A DNA stretch of 8,807 nucleotides, from the NCBI GenBank assembly GCA_012961055.1, contig DUAA01000008.1, forward strand, positions 1 through 8,807, given 5' to 3'. The notes beneath the pieces were generated by a model, which worked only from the letters and a program-made list of their open reading frames with translations, was not told the DNA's origin and did no database searches. Shown here piece by piece: positions 1 to 6,613 of this stretch. Within the stretch, counting starts at the first letter, position 1. Each line of letters opens with the position of its first letter. A program made the translations under genes and the position numbers. The DNA is from Nitrospinaceae bacterium (GTDB lineage: Bacteria; Nitrospinota; Nitrospinia; Nitrospinales; VA-1).

Positions 1-50
1 GAATATTGAGTTCCACAATTTAACATAAGCCCTTTAGTATTGAAACTGTC

Positions 51-2042
51 ATGCAACCTTTTAAACTTCATGCAGACTATGAACCTGCTGGAGACCAGCC
101 TGATGCCATAAAAAAACTGGTCGATGGCCTCTCTTCAAGCCCAAGCGCCCAGACCCTACTTGGGGTAACGGGATCTGGAAAAACTTATACTATTGCTAAT
201 GTCATCGAGCAGGTACAGAAACCAACCTTAGTTCTGGCTCACAATAAAACTCTTGCAGCTCAGCTTTTCAATGAGTTCAAAACGTTTTTTCCAAGTAATG
301 CAGTGGGGTATTTTGTCAGTTATTACGATTATTACCAACCCGAAGCCTATTTAGCTCAGACCGATACTTATATTGAAAAAGATGCCTCCATCAATGACGA
401 GATAGATAAAATGCGGCACTCGGCTACCCATGCCTTGTTTGAACGTCGGGATGTCATCATTGTTGCCAGCGTTTCCTGTATTTATGGCTTAGGTTCTCCA
501 GAAGCTTACCGCGGTATGATTCTGTTTTTGGAACGGGGCAAAACTCTGGAAAGAGATCAAGCTTTACAAAAATTGATTGAAATCCAATACAAAAGAAACG
601 ATGTGGATTTCCAACGTGGCACCTTCCGGGTTCGGGGAGACGTTTTGGAAATCCTTCCGGTTTATGAACGAAATGAAGCCCTTCGCATCGAATTCTTTGG
701 CGATCAAATAGACAGGATTACCATATTTGACCCTCTCACCCGCCAACCCATTCGGGAACTCGACCGCATTGCCATTTATCCTGCCAGCCATTATGTGACA
801 CCGAAGGAACCGCTGGAAAAGGCTATGATCAATATCAGAAAGGAACTGATTGAGCGGGTTGCCTATTTTGAAAGCCAGAATCTCCTTATCGAAGCTCAGA
901 GAATTAATCAGAGAACCTTATTTGACTTGGAGATGATAAAGGAGATTGGTTATTGTCAAGGCATTGAAAACTACTCACGGCACCTTATGAACCGAACTCC
1001 AGGAGAGCCTCCACCTACTTTACTGGATTACTTTCCCGAGGACTCCCTATTTATTATTGATGAGAGTCATGTAACACTTCCACAATTGCAAGGCATGTAC
1101 AAAGGAGATCGGTCTCGTAAAGAAACCCTGATTCGTCACGGATTCCGCCTGACCTCGGCCTTTGACAATCGTCCGTTAAAATTTGAAGAATTTGATCAAC
1201 ATATTAGCGATATTGTTTATGTTTCCGCCACCCCCAGTTCATATGAATTGGAAAAATCAGGTAACCAGGTGGTCGAACAAATTGCGAGGCCCACCGGTTT
1301 GGTGGACCCTGAAATTGAGATCAAACCCGTGGCCAGTCAAGTGGATGATTTATACAACCAAATCCGGTCTCGCGCGGAAAAAAATCAGCGTAGCTTGATC
1401 ACAACGCTGACTAAAAAGTTTTCTGAGGATCTCTCCGAGCATTTCTCCGAACTAGGCCTAAAAGTCAAGTACCTTCATTCTGACATCGTGACACTGGAGC
1501 GAACCCAGATCATACGCGAACTCAGGCTCGGTGAATTCGATGCTTTAATTGGTATCAACTTACTACGAGAAGGACTTGATATTCCTGAGGTCTCTTTAGT
1601 AGCTATTCTCGACGCGGACAAAGAAGGTTTCCTGAGATCTACTACCTCTTTAATTCAAACTTCTGGAAGAGCCGCAAGAAACGTCGCAGGAAAAGTAATT
1701 TTTTATGCAGATACCATAACCAAATCAATGAAAACCGCCATTGATGAAATGACACGCAGAAGAGAAATTCAACTCGCTTATAACCGAGATAACGATATAA
1801 CACCTAGCTCAATACAAAAAGCCATTGCAGACTCTATGCAGAATAAAGAAACTTCTGAACCCAGCTTCACCGTAATGGAAGAAGAAGCAGAATATGAATC
1901 CGGTAAAACCATTCCCCAATTGATTGCAACCTTGGAAAAACAAATGCTCTCTTTGGCAAAAAATCTGGAGTTTGAAAAAGCCGCCGAACTCAGGGATCAA
2001 ATCAAACGTTTGCGGAAAAAAGATCTGGAAATAATTATATAA
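51..2042 (+). CDS. uvrB: UvrABC excinuclease subunit B
   Basis: UvrB is the damage-verifying helicase-like subunit of cytoplasmic nucleotide excision repair. It receives the lesion from UvrA and then recruits UvrC for the two incisions. The 663-residue protein is full length for the family (E. coli about 673). Visible landmarks in order: N-terminus [20 protein letters not shown] typical of UvrB; Walker A GVTGSGKT at 38-45; the aromatic beta-hairpin [10 protein letters not shown] at 91-100 that inserts between DNA strands; the signature around GIENYSRHL at 305-312; Walker B DESH at 337-340; SATPSSYEL at 392-400; motif [15 protein letters not shown] at 501-514; motif [11 protein letters not shown] at 536-544; and a C-terminal UVR domain at about 622-657 ([16 protein letters not shown]) that contacts UvrC. 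The ATG at 51 is chosen because it gives the conserved family N-terminus, although no clear Shine-Dalgarno sequence precedes it. No LexA-type operator is visible in the 50 bases upstream. It is convergent with mrdA and appears intact. Confidence 0.98.
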   Translation: MQPFKLHADYEPAGDQPDAIKKLVDGLSSSPSAQTLLGVTGSGKTYTIANVIEQVQKPTLVLAHNKTLAAQLFNEFKTFFPSNAVGYFVSYYDYYQPEAYLAQTDTYIEKDASINDEIDKMRHSATHALFERRDVIIVASVSCIYGLGSPEAYRGMILFLERGKTLERDQALQKLIEIQYKRNDVDFQRGTFRVRGDVLEILPVYERNEALRIEFFGDQIDRITIFDPLTRQPIRELDRIAIYPASHYVTPKEPLEKAMINIRKELIERVAYFESQNLLIEAQRINQRTLFDLEMIKEIGYCQGIENYSRHLMNRTPGEPPPTLLDYFPEDSLFIIDESHVTLPQLQGMYKGDRSRKETLIRHGFRLTSAFDNRPLKFEEFDQHISDIVYVSATPSSYELEKSGNQVVEQIARPTGLVDPEIEIKPVASQVDDLYNQIRSRAEKNQRSLITTLTKKFSEDLSEHFSELGLKVKYLHSDIVTLERTQIIRELRLGEFDALIGINLLREGLDIPEVSLVAILDADKEGFLRSTTSLIQTSGRAARNVAGKVIFYADTITKSMKTAIDEMTRRREIQLAYNRDNDITPSSIQKAIADSMQNKETSEPSFTVMEEEAEYESGKTIPQLIATLEKQMLSLAKNLEFEKAAELRDQIKRLRKKDLEIII

Positions 2043-2143
2043 AATATTACCGCGAGTTTTCTCTGTGTTTCTTGGATCTTTGGGTAAGAAGCTAGTAGTT
2101 CTCTGTTCAGCCTTAGAGGCAAGATTCTTCTATTTAACTCCCA

Positions 2144-3988
2144 TCACAAAGGGGGAGGATAAAGTTCAAAGTATTTCTTGAATATTTTTTCTGCAATGGG
2201 TCCAGCAGTTGCACCACCATGTCCCCCATGCTCTACAATTATGGCCACAGCAATTTCTGGGTTCTCATATGGAGCAAAAGCCACGAACCAGGCATGATCT
2301 CGGTGTTTGAAAGGAGTAACCTCACCCTCCTCCAATTTATTTCTGGATTTCATCCGCACAACCTGAGCGGTTCCAGTTTTTCCTGAAACAATAATATTTT
2401 TCAAGCGAGATTTTCTTCCTGTTCCTCGCGCCCCGTTCACCACATCGCGCAATGCCTTTTTAACCTGTTCTAAATGCTCCGGTACCACCCCCACTTGCCC
2501 AACAATTTCAGGGTGAAATTCTTTTTGAATCTGTTTTTCAGATCCTTCAACACGTTTTACCAAGTAGGGTTTGAGCATAACACCTTGATTCGCTACAGCA
2601 GCAATCATTATTACCTGCTGAATTGGCGTCACTAAATTAAAGCCTTGACCAATAGAAGCGGAAATAGTTTCACCTAACTGCCAGGGTTCCTTCCTATTCA
2701 ACAGTTTCCACTGGGTGGTCGGTACCAGCCCTTTTTTTTCTCGACTCAAACCCAGGCGGGTGGAACTTCCCAGCCCGAAACGTTTTGCGTACTTCGCAAT
2801 CGTGTTGATACCCAGACGATTTCCAATAGTATAAAAATAGACGTCACAGGACTGCACCAACGCATCATGCAAATTCATGGCACCATGCCCGGATTTTTTC
2901 CAGCACCGATACCGCCCTCGACCTAGTTTGAAATGTCCCGGGCAATCAATGGATGTATCCGGTTTAATAATCCCTTCTTCAAGTCCTGCAAGTGCTGTAA
3001 TTATTTTATATGTAGAACCGGGAGGATATTGACCATGAATGGTCCTGTTCTGCAAAGGATGCCATTCGTTAGACATCAACTCACTCCAGTCATGAGAAGA
3101 GATTCCCGCCGCAAACTTATTAGGATCAAATGAAGGCTTGCTGATGACTGCAAGGATCTCACCCGTCTGCACCTTCATGACCACAGCAGAACCATTCCTG
3201 TGCTGTTCTGTAGTCATAGTCATCAATTTTTCCAATTCTTCTTGTATCTTTAAGTCTAAAGTGAGAATTATATTGTTCCCACTTTTAGGGGGTAGTTTTC
3301 GTAAAGTTCTCAGTTCCCTACCCGATACATCCACCTCCACTTCCTTATAGCCATTTTGGCCACGCAAAGTAGATTCGTATATATTTTCCAAACCATTTTT
3401 TCCAACAAAGTCTCCTTGTTTATAATTTGAGTCCTTATATTTTTTCAGTCTTGATTTGGATATCTCTCCCAGATAACCCAGCGTATGCGCGGCAAAATCA
3501 TTGAACACATAATTCCTTAAAGGCTCAGCCCTGATATGTATTCCAGGAAGACTCATAATATTTTCTTCAACAAAAGCCACTTCTTCTCGAGCGATGTCCC
3601 CTTTTATCAAAACTTCTTTAAAGGATTTTGTCCGTGCTATTTCCTTTTGCAATTTTTTCCGATCTATGAAAATTCTTTGGGAAAGTTTATCCAGAGAAGT
3701 ATCCAGATCTGAAGTATCTTCAGGGGTCAAATACAAATTAAAAGCAGGCCGAATGCCAACTAATACCTCACCATTCCTGTCCAAAATCATCCCTCGGCTT
3801 GCAGGTAGGGTCACCATTCGAATGCGATTGCTCTCAGAAAGTCCTGTTAGATATTGCCATTTTATAATCTGCAAATACCAAATGCGCACCCACAGGCCCA
3901 GGAAACAAATCACAACCAAAATAACGAAGATACGTATCTTCTTTTTTATTGTTCCACTGGCTTCCATGCCGTGACGAAACAGCATCAT
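2144..3988 (-). CDS. mrdA: Penicillin-binding protein 2, elongasome transpeptidase
   Basis: Class B PBP that cross-links new lateral-wall peptidoglycan in the periplasm, acting with RodA, MreC and MreD. From the preferred start it is 614 residues (E. coli PBP2 633). It has a basic cytoplasmic tail, one membrane anchor at about 19-38, and the dimerisation-domain signature SRGMILDRNG at about 64-73. The transpeptidase motifs are SxxK as STYK (nucleophile Ser325, Lys328), SxD as SCD at 380-382, and KTGTAQ at 537-542. Cys349, Cys362, His368 and Cys381 sit where PBP2 zinc ligands are known. Start choice: the frame is open to a TTG at 4033, but the ATG at 3988 overlaps the mreD stop as ATGA and has GGAA 8 nt upstream (complement 3997-4000), so it is preferred. 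A second ATG follows at once (3985) and another at 3967. It is the last gene of the mre cluster. No rodA follows before uvrB. Confidence 0.96.
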   Translation of the reverse strand: MMLFRHGMEASGTIKKKIRIFVILVVICFLGLWVRIWYLQIIKWQYLTGLSESNRIRMVTLPASRGMILDRNGEVLVGIRPAFNLYLTPEDTSDLDTSLDKLSQRIFIDRKKLQKEIARTKSFKEVLIKGDIAREEVAFVEENIMSLPGIHIRAEPLRNYVFNDFAAHTLGYLGEISKSRLKKYKDSNYKQGDFVGKNGLENIYESTLRGQNGYKEVEVDVSGRELRTLRKLPPKSGNNIILTLDLKIQEELEKLMTMTTEQHRNGSAVVMKVQTGEILAVISKPSFDPNKFAAGISSHDWSELMSNEWHPLQNRTIHGQYPPGSTYKIITALAGLEEGIIKPDTSIDCPGHFKLGRGRYRCWKKSGHGAMNLHDALVQSCDVYFYTIGNRLGINTIAKYAKRFGLGSSTRLGLSREKKGLVPTTQWKLLNRKEPWQLGETISASIGQGFNLVTPIQQVIMIAAVANQGVMLKPYLVKRVEGSEKQIQKEFHPEIVGQVGVVPEHLEQVKKALRDVVNGARGTGRKSRLKNIIVSGKTGTAQVVRMKSRNKLEEGEVTPFKHRDHAWFVAFAPYENPEIAVAIIVEHGGHGGATAGPIAEKIFKKYFELYPPPL

Positions 3989-4503
3989 CGGCTTATTTCC
4001 GCATAGGGCATCCTGTTTTTCGATTGCAACCAACCATTAATTTTATCCAACACAAAAAACATTAAGGGACCTACTAAGGCATTAAAAATACTGAAAACAG
4101 GTAAAGACTGATACAAAAAGCTCGAGGCGACCTCCCCCTTCAAGATAGTAGCCATGGAAAAATAAAATATCAGGCCATCAAAAATCGAGGAAAAGATAAG
4201 AAATATTCCAATTGGAACCATGCCTTCAACATAAAATTTATTCTTCAGGATAGAAAAAAAACAACCAATCAAACCTTTCGAGAGAGTGTTCACGCCTAGC
4301 AAACCTCCTGAAAGGCTATCCTGCACAAGGCCCATAAATATCCCCGCTCCAATCCCTGCTGTTCGGGAATATCGAACCCCACAATATACCACCCAGATCA
4401 AGACGAGGTCAGGGGTAACATCCCAAAAGGAAAAAAGCTCTAACCAAGTGGTTTGTGAAGATAATAAAAGAATCGCAATGAATGTCTGTACAAAAAGATA
4501 CAT
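3985..4503 (-). CDS. mreD: Rod shape-determining membrane protein MreD
   Basis: MreD is a small polytopic inner-membrane protein of the rod complex that works with MreC to control PBP2/RodA activity. At 172 residues it is of normal family length and very hydrophobic, with about five to six membrane segments (roughly 3-19, 31-45, 49-64, 68-85, 95-120 and 135-152). The family signatures PDLVLIWVVY (31-40) and GLVQDSLSGGLLGVN (58-72) are clear. The ATG start lies 9 nt after the mreC stop and is preceded by AGGG with 7-nt spacing, so the start is well supported. Its TGA stop shares bases with the mrdA ATG. The position between mreC and mrdA confirms the assignment, which sequence similarity alone would leave weaker because MreD proteins diverge fast. 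Confidence 0.95.
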   Translation of the reverse strand: MYLFVQTFIAILLLSSQTTWLELFSFWDVTPDLVLIWVVYCGVRYSRTAGIGAGIFMGLVQDSLSGGLLGVNTLSKGLIGCFFSILKNKFYVEGMVPIGIFLIFSSIFDGLIFYFSMATILKGEVASSFLYQSLPVFSIFNALVGPLMFFVLDKINGWLQSKNRMPYAEISR

Positions 4504-4510
4504 AATGTAA

Positions 4511-4514
4511 CCCT
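4511..4514 (-). promoter_or_regulatory. Ribosome binding site of mreD
   Basis: AGGG on the minus strand lies 7 nt before the mreD ATG and shares two bases with the TAG stop of mreC. This fixes the mreD start and suggests that ribosomes finishing mreC can restart on mreD. Confidence 0.6.
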
Positions 4515-5328
4515 AAGAAAGAAGGACTAAAACTTCCTCCAAGCGCGACAAAGCAGAGCTGGGAATTAAAGTGATATCTTGAAATAAGCCCTGTTTCTTT
4601 TTAGACACCTGTGAAACTCTCCCAATGATTAACCCTTTTGGGAAAACTCCCCCTAAGCCAGAAGAAAGCACATAGTCTCCTACCTTGATATCTGCGGTAT
4701 TGGCAACATATTTCAATTTGCAATCATCCTTACCCGAGCCCACAACAACTCCCGATATTCGGTTTCCCTGAAACAAAGCATCTATCGCACTCCGCCCATC
4801 GACAATCAGAAGGACGGTGGAAGTATTAAGACCTGCGTGAATAACCTGACCAATCACCCCAGCATCGGTAATCACCGCAAGGTGGTTTTTTATCCCATCT
4901 TGAGTCCCTTTATTAATTACTACCACTTTGGACCATTGCGTAGCACCTCTTCCAACGACGGAAGCCACTACGACCTTTTTCTTCCAATCGTCCTCATGCA
5001 CCATGAGTTTGGCAAGACGCTTTTGACTGGATACACGCTCAATGAGTTTGTTCTTTTCGTTTATTAGCTGCTGCACTTCCAGTTTAAGCTGATCATTTTC
5101 TATGGACACATCGACAAGGAGAAAATAATGATTGATGCCGTAGGAAATGGTTTGGAGGGTTTGAGTAAAAAAAATTTGGAATGGGGAAAGAATAACTCCT
5201 GACACGGAGTCAAGAAAGCGGGTGCCTTTTTCCTGTTTAGCGTTCAAAGTCATCAAGACCAAGGAAAACAACAGAATGGCAGATATTAAAAAAAGTCCAT
5301 TTTTGGTTTTAAATCCTTTGTTGGGCAC
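4513..5328 (-). CDS. mreC: Rod shape-determining protein MreC
   Basis: MreC is a bitopic inner-membrane protein whose periplasmic part forms filaments and activates PBP2, linking cytoplasmic MreB to wall synthesis. The 271-residue protein shows a short basic tail (PNKGFKTKN), one membrane anchor at about 11-27, a coiled-coil stretch at about 74-108 rich in Glu, Lys, Leu and Gln, and then the beta-rich periplasmic MreC domain. The signature SSGLGGVFPKGLIIG is at 222-236, and VVGRGATQWSKVVVINKG at about 124-141 is also typical. The start is GTG, 2 nt after the mreB stop. The best Shine-Dalgarno match (AGGA) lies inside the end of mreB at a long spacing of 13 nt, so translation probably depends on coupling to mreB. 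The next Met (residue 26) falls within the membrane anchor, so a later start is unlikely. Confidence 0.97.
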   Translation of the reverse strand: MPNKGFKTKNGLFLISAILLFSLVLMTLNAKQEKGTRFLDSVSGVILSPFQIFFTQTLQTISYGINHYFLLVDVSIENDQLKLEVQQLINEKNKLIERVSSQKRLAKLMVHEDDWKKKVVVASVVGRGATQWSKVVVINKGTQDGIKNHLAVITDAGVIGQVIHAGLNTSTVLLIVDGRSAIDALFQGNRISGVVVGSGKDDCKLKYVANTADIKVGDYVLSSGLGGVFPKGLIIGRVSQVSKKKQGLFQDITLIPSSALSRLEEVLVLLS

Positions 5329-5330
5329 TG

Positions 5331-6353
5331 CTAAATAGCAATCCTTTCCAACAGTTTAGTATCGGATAACACCTTGCCCGCACCCAAAGCCACTGCCGAT
5401 AGAGGATCAGCAGCAATGGTTATAGATAGTCCTGTTGCTTCCTTAAGAAGAGTATCCAATCCTTTAATTAGCGATCCGCCGCCGGCAACCACCACCCCTT
5501 TATCCAAAATATCTGCCGCGAGTTCGGGAGGTGTCTGTTCCAAAGCAATCTTTACTGCATCGACAATATCTCTAAAAGTTTCGGTGAGGGCTTCCCGAAC
5601 TTCTTCATCTGAAATTATCAGGGTTTTAGGGATTCCACCAATCAGATCTCTGCCTTTGACCTCCATAGTCATTCTTTTTTTCATCGGATAGGCGGAGCCA
5701 ATTGAAATTTTCAAATCCTCGGCCGTCCGCTCTCCGATCAGAAGATTATATTTTTTCTTGATATAATTGACAATGGCTTCATCCATTTCATCTCCGGCAA
5801 TACGAACCGATTTGCTATATACAATCCCGGACATAGAAATAATTGCAACCTCGGTTGTCCCCCCACCAATATCAATAATCATGTTCCCAGTAGGCTCCTC
5901 CACAGGAAGATCTACGCCAATGGCAGCCGCCATCGGCTCCTCTATCAGGGAAACTTCACGCGCGCCCGCCGATTCAACGGAATCCCTCACCGCCCGTTTT
6001 TCTACCTGGGTAATTCCTGATGGAACAGCTACGACGACCCTTGGACGCACCAATGTTTTGCGGTTGTTGTGGACTTTATGGATAAAACTTCTGATCATTA
6101 CTTCCGTAACTTCAAAGTGGGTGATAACCCCATCCTTCATTGGGCGAATTGCAGTGATACTACCGGGAGCCCGGCCCAACATTTGTTTGGCTGCCTCGCC
6201 AACTGCCTGCACCTCTTTGGTATTGGTGTTGATAGCCACCACCGAGGGCTCGCGTAAAACAATTCCCTGGCCCTTCACGTATACAAGAGTATTAGCCGTC
6301 CCCAAATCAATTGCTAAATCGTTGCAGAACAAATCCCAAAAAAAATCAAACAC
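5331..6353 (-). CDS. mreB: Rod shape-determining protein MreB, actin homologue
   Basis: MreB is a cytoplasmic actin-like ATPase that forms membrane-bound antiparallel filaments and orients the elongasome. At 340 residues it is of usual family length. The nucleotide-binding motifs of the actin/Hsp70 fold are all present: phosphate-1 [11 protein letters not shown] (15-25), the region around EEPMAAAIG (138-146) containing the expected catalytic Glu, phosphate-2 [10 protein letters not shown] (161-170) and the adenosine motif [15 protein letters not shown] (286-300). The N-terminus MFDFFWDLF is rich in Phe and Trp and could serve as the amphipathic membrane-targeting helix known in Gram-negative MreB. 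The start is GTG, supported by GAGGG at 5-nt spacing (complement 6359-6363) and by the expected family N-terminus. It is the first gene of the mreBCD-mrdA cluster. Long open frames on the opposite strand here are shadows. Confidence 0.98.
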   Translation of the reverse strand: MFDFFWDLFCNDLAIDLGTANTLVYVKGQGIVLREPSVVAINTNTKEVQAVGEAAKQMLGRAPGSITAIRPMKDGVITHFEVTEVMIRSFIHKVHNNRKTLVRPRVVVAVPSGITQVEKRAVRDSVESAGAREVSLIEEPMAAAIGVDLPVEEPTGNMIIDIGGGTTEVAIISMSGIVYSKSVRIAGDEMDEAIVNYIKKKYNLLIGERTAEDLKISIGSAYPMKKRMTMEVKGRDLIGGIPKTLIISDEEVREALTETFRDIVDAVKIALEQTPPELAADILDKGVVVAGGGSLIKGLDTLLKEATGLSITIAADPLSAVALGAGKVLSDTKLLERIAI

Positions 6354-6358
6354 TCAAG

Positions 6359-6363
6359 CCCTC
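6359..6363 (-). promoter_or_regulatory. Ribosome binding site of mreB
   Basis: GAGGG on the minus strand, 5 nt before the GTG start of mreB. It is the clearest ribosome binding site of the operon and supports the non-ATG start. Confidence 0.7.
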
Positions 6364-6413
6364 TATTTAGACTCAAAAAATATTACGTAACTATTTGTTT
6401 TTTATCAGTTTTC

Positions 6414-6442
6414 TTTATAACAAGGGGGAGAAATAAATGCAA
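6414..6442 (-). promoter_or_regulatory. Candidate sigma-70-type promoter of mreBCD-mrdA
   Basis: On the minus strand there is a -35-like TTGCAT (complement 6437-6442), a 17-nt spacer and a -10-like TATAAA (complement 6414-6419, five of six consensus bases). Transcription would begin near 6407, giving a leader of about 54 nt before the mreB GTG. An 8-nt palindrome TTACGTAA (6383-6390) lies in that leader and could be an operator, or nothing. The -35 is weak (only TTG matches), so the call rests on the -10, the spacing and the position. Confidence 0.45.
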
Positions 6443-6499
6443 GACAAATCCCCGAAAATGAAATTCTACTCGTTAATGTCTAATCCTGGGCAAAATTAA
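6437..6499 (+). CDS. Possible 20-residue small ORF
   Basis: In the divergent intergenic region, GGGGGAG (6424-6430) sits 6 nt before an ATG that opens a 20-codon frame, MQDKSPKMKFYSLMSNPGQN, ending in TAA at 6497-6499. The Shine-Dalgarno-like match is better than that of the downstream ppiD-type gene. Against it: the peptide shows no recognisable motif or membrane segment; the purine-rich stretch is also the spacer of the mreB promoter candidate on the other strand, and the ATG lies in its -35; and no plus-strand promoter of good quality lies far enough upstream to include the ribosome site. It could be a leader peptide, an independent small protein or a coincidence. Confidence 0.2.
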   Translation: MQDKSPKMKFYSLMSNPGQN

Positions 6500-6545
6500 A
6501 CAAAAGTATCTTTAAAAACCTCATTAGCAATTCATTAATAAGGGC

Positions 6546-6574
6546 TTGCGATTCGCGTTCGTGTTTAATAGTAT
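6546..6574 (+). promoter_or_regulatory. Candidate promoter of the ppiD-like gene
   Basis: TTGCGA (6546-6551), a 17-nt spacer and TAGTAT (6569-6574) resemble a sigma-70 promoter with four of six matches in each element. A start near 6581 would leave a leader of about 33 nt before the ATG at 6614. The gene is read divergently from mreB and has no upstream partner on its strand, so a promoter is expected in this region. Its exact place is uncertain. Confidence 0.35.
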
Positions 6575-6613
6575 AGGTTCCTTCAATTAAACCGAAAACT
6601 GAGAGAAACATCT

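Noticed and set aside
1..50. Promoter or LexA operator of uvrB
   Set aside because: No LexA-like dyad is visible. TAGTAT at 35-40 resembles a -10 element but has no good -35 at proper spacing and would leave almost no leader. The true control region may lie left of the window.
1656..1682. UvrB motif VI reads QTSGRAARN rather than the common QTIGRAARN
   Set aside because: The catalytic Arg residues and glycine are kept, and the changed position is not catalytic. I see no reason to suspect altered function.
2043..2143. Possible terminator between the convergent uvrB and mrdA genes
   Set aside because: The only clear hairpin, GCCT-TAG-AGGC at 2110-2120, has a 4-bp stem and no T-run after it on either strand. 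No intrinsic terminator could be supported for either gene.
3594..3974. A 126-codon plus-strand open frame opposite mrdA
   Set aside because: It is antisense to the PBP2 N-terminal region, has no family features and no convincing ribosome site. The minus-strand frame explains this DNA fully.
5767..6390. A 207-codon plus-strand open frame opposite mreB
   Set aside because: It is antisense to a highly conserved gene, has low-complexity Ser/Thr/Ile-rich composition and no recognisable motif. Long antisense frames are a common by-product of mreB codon use.
6395..6421. Plus-strand promoter TTGTTT / TATAAC upstream of the small ORF
   Set aside because: The spacer is only 15 nt and the predicted start would fall within the GGGGGAG tract, removing the ribosome site it would need to serve.
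6546..6556. Small palindrome GCGATTCGC overlapping the ppiD-like gene's promoter candidate
   Set aside because: It is a 4-bp dyad around one base, too short to claim as an operator without conservation data.
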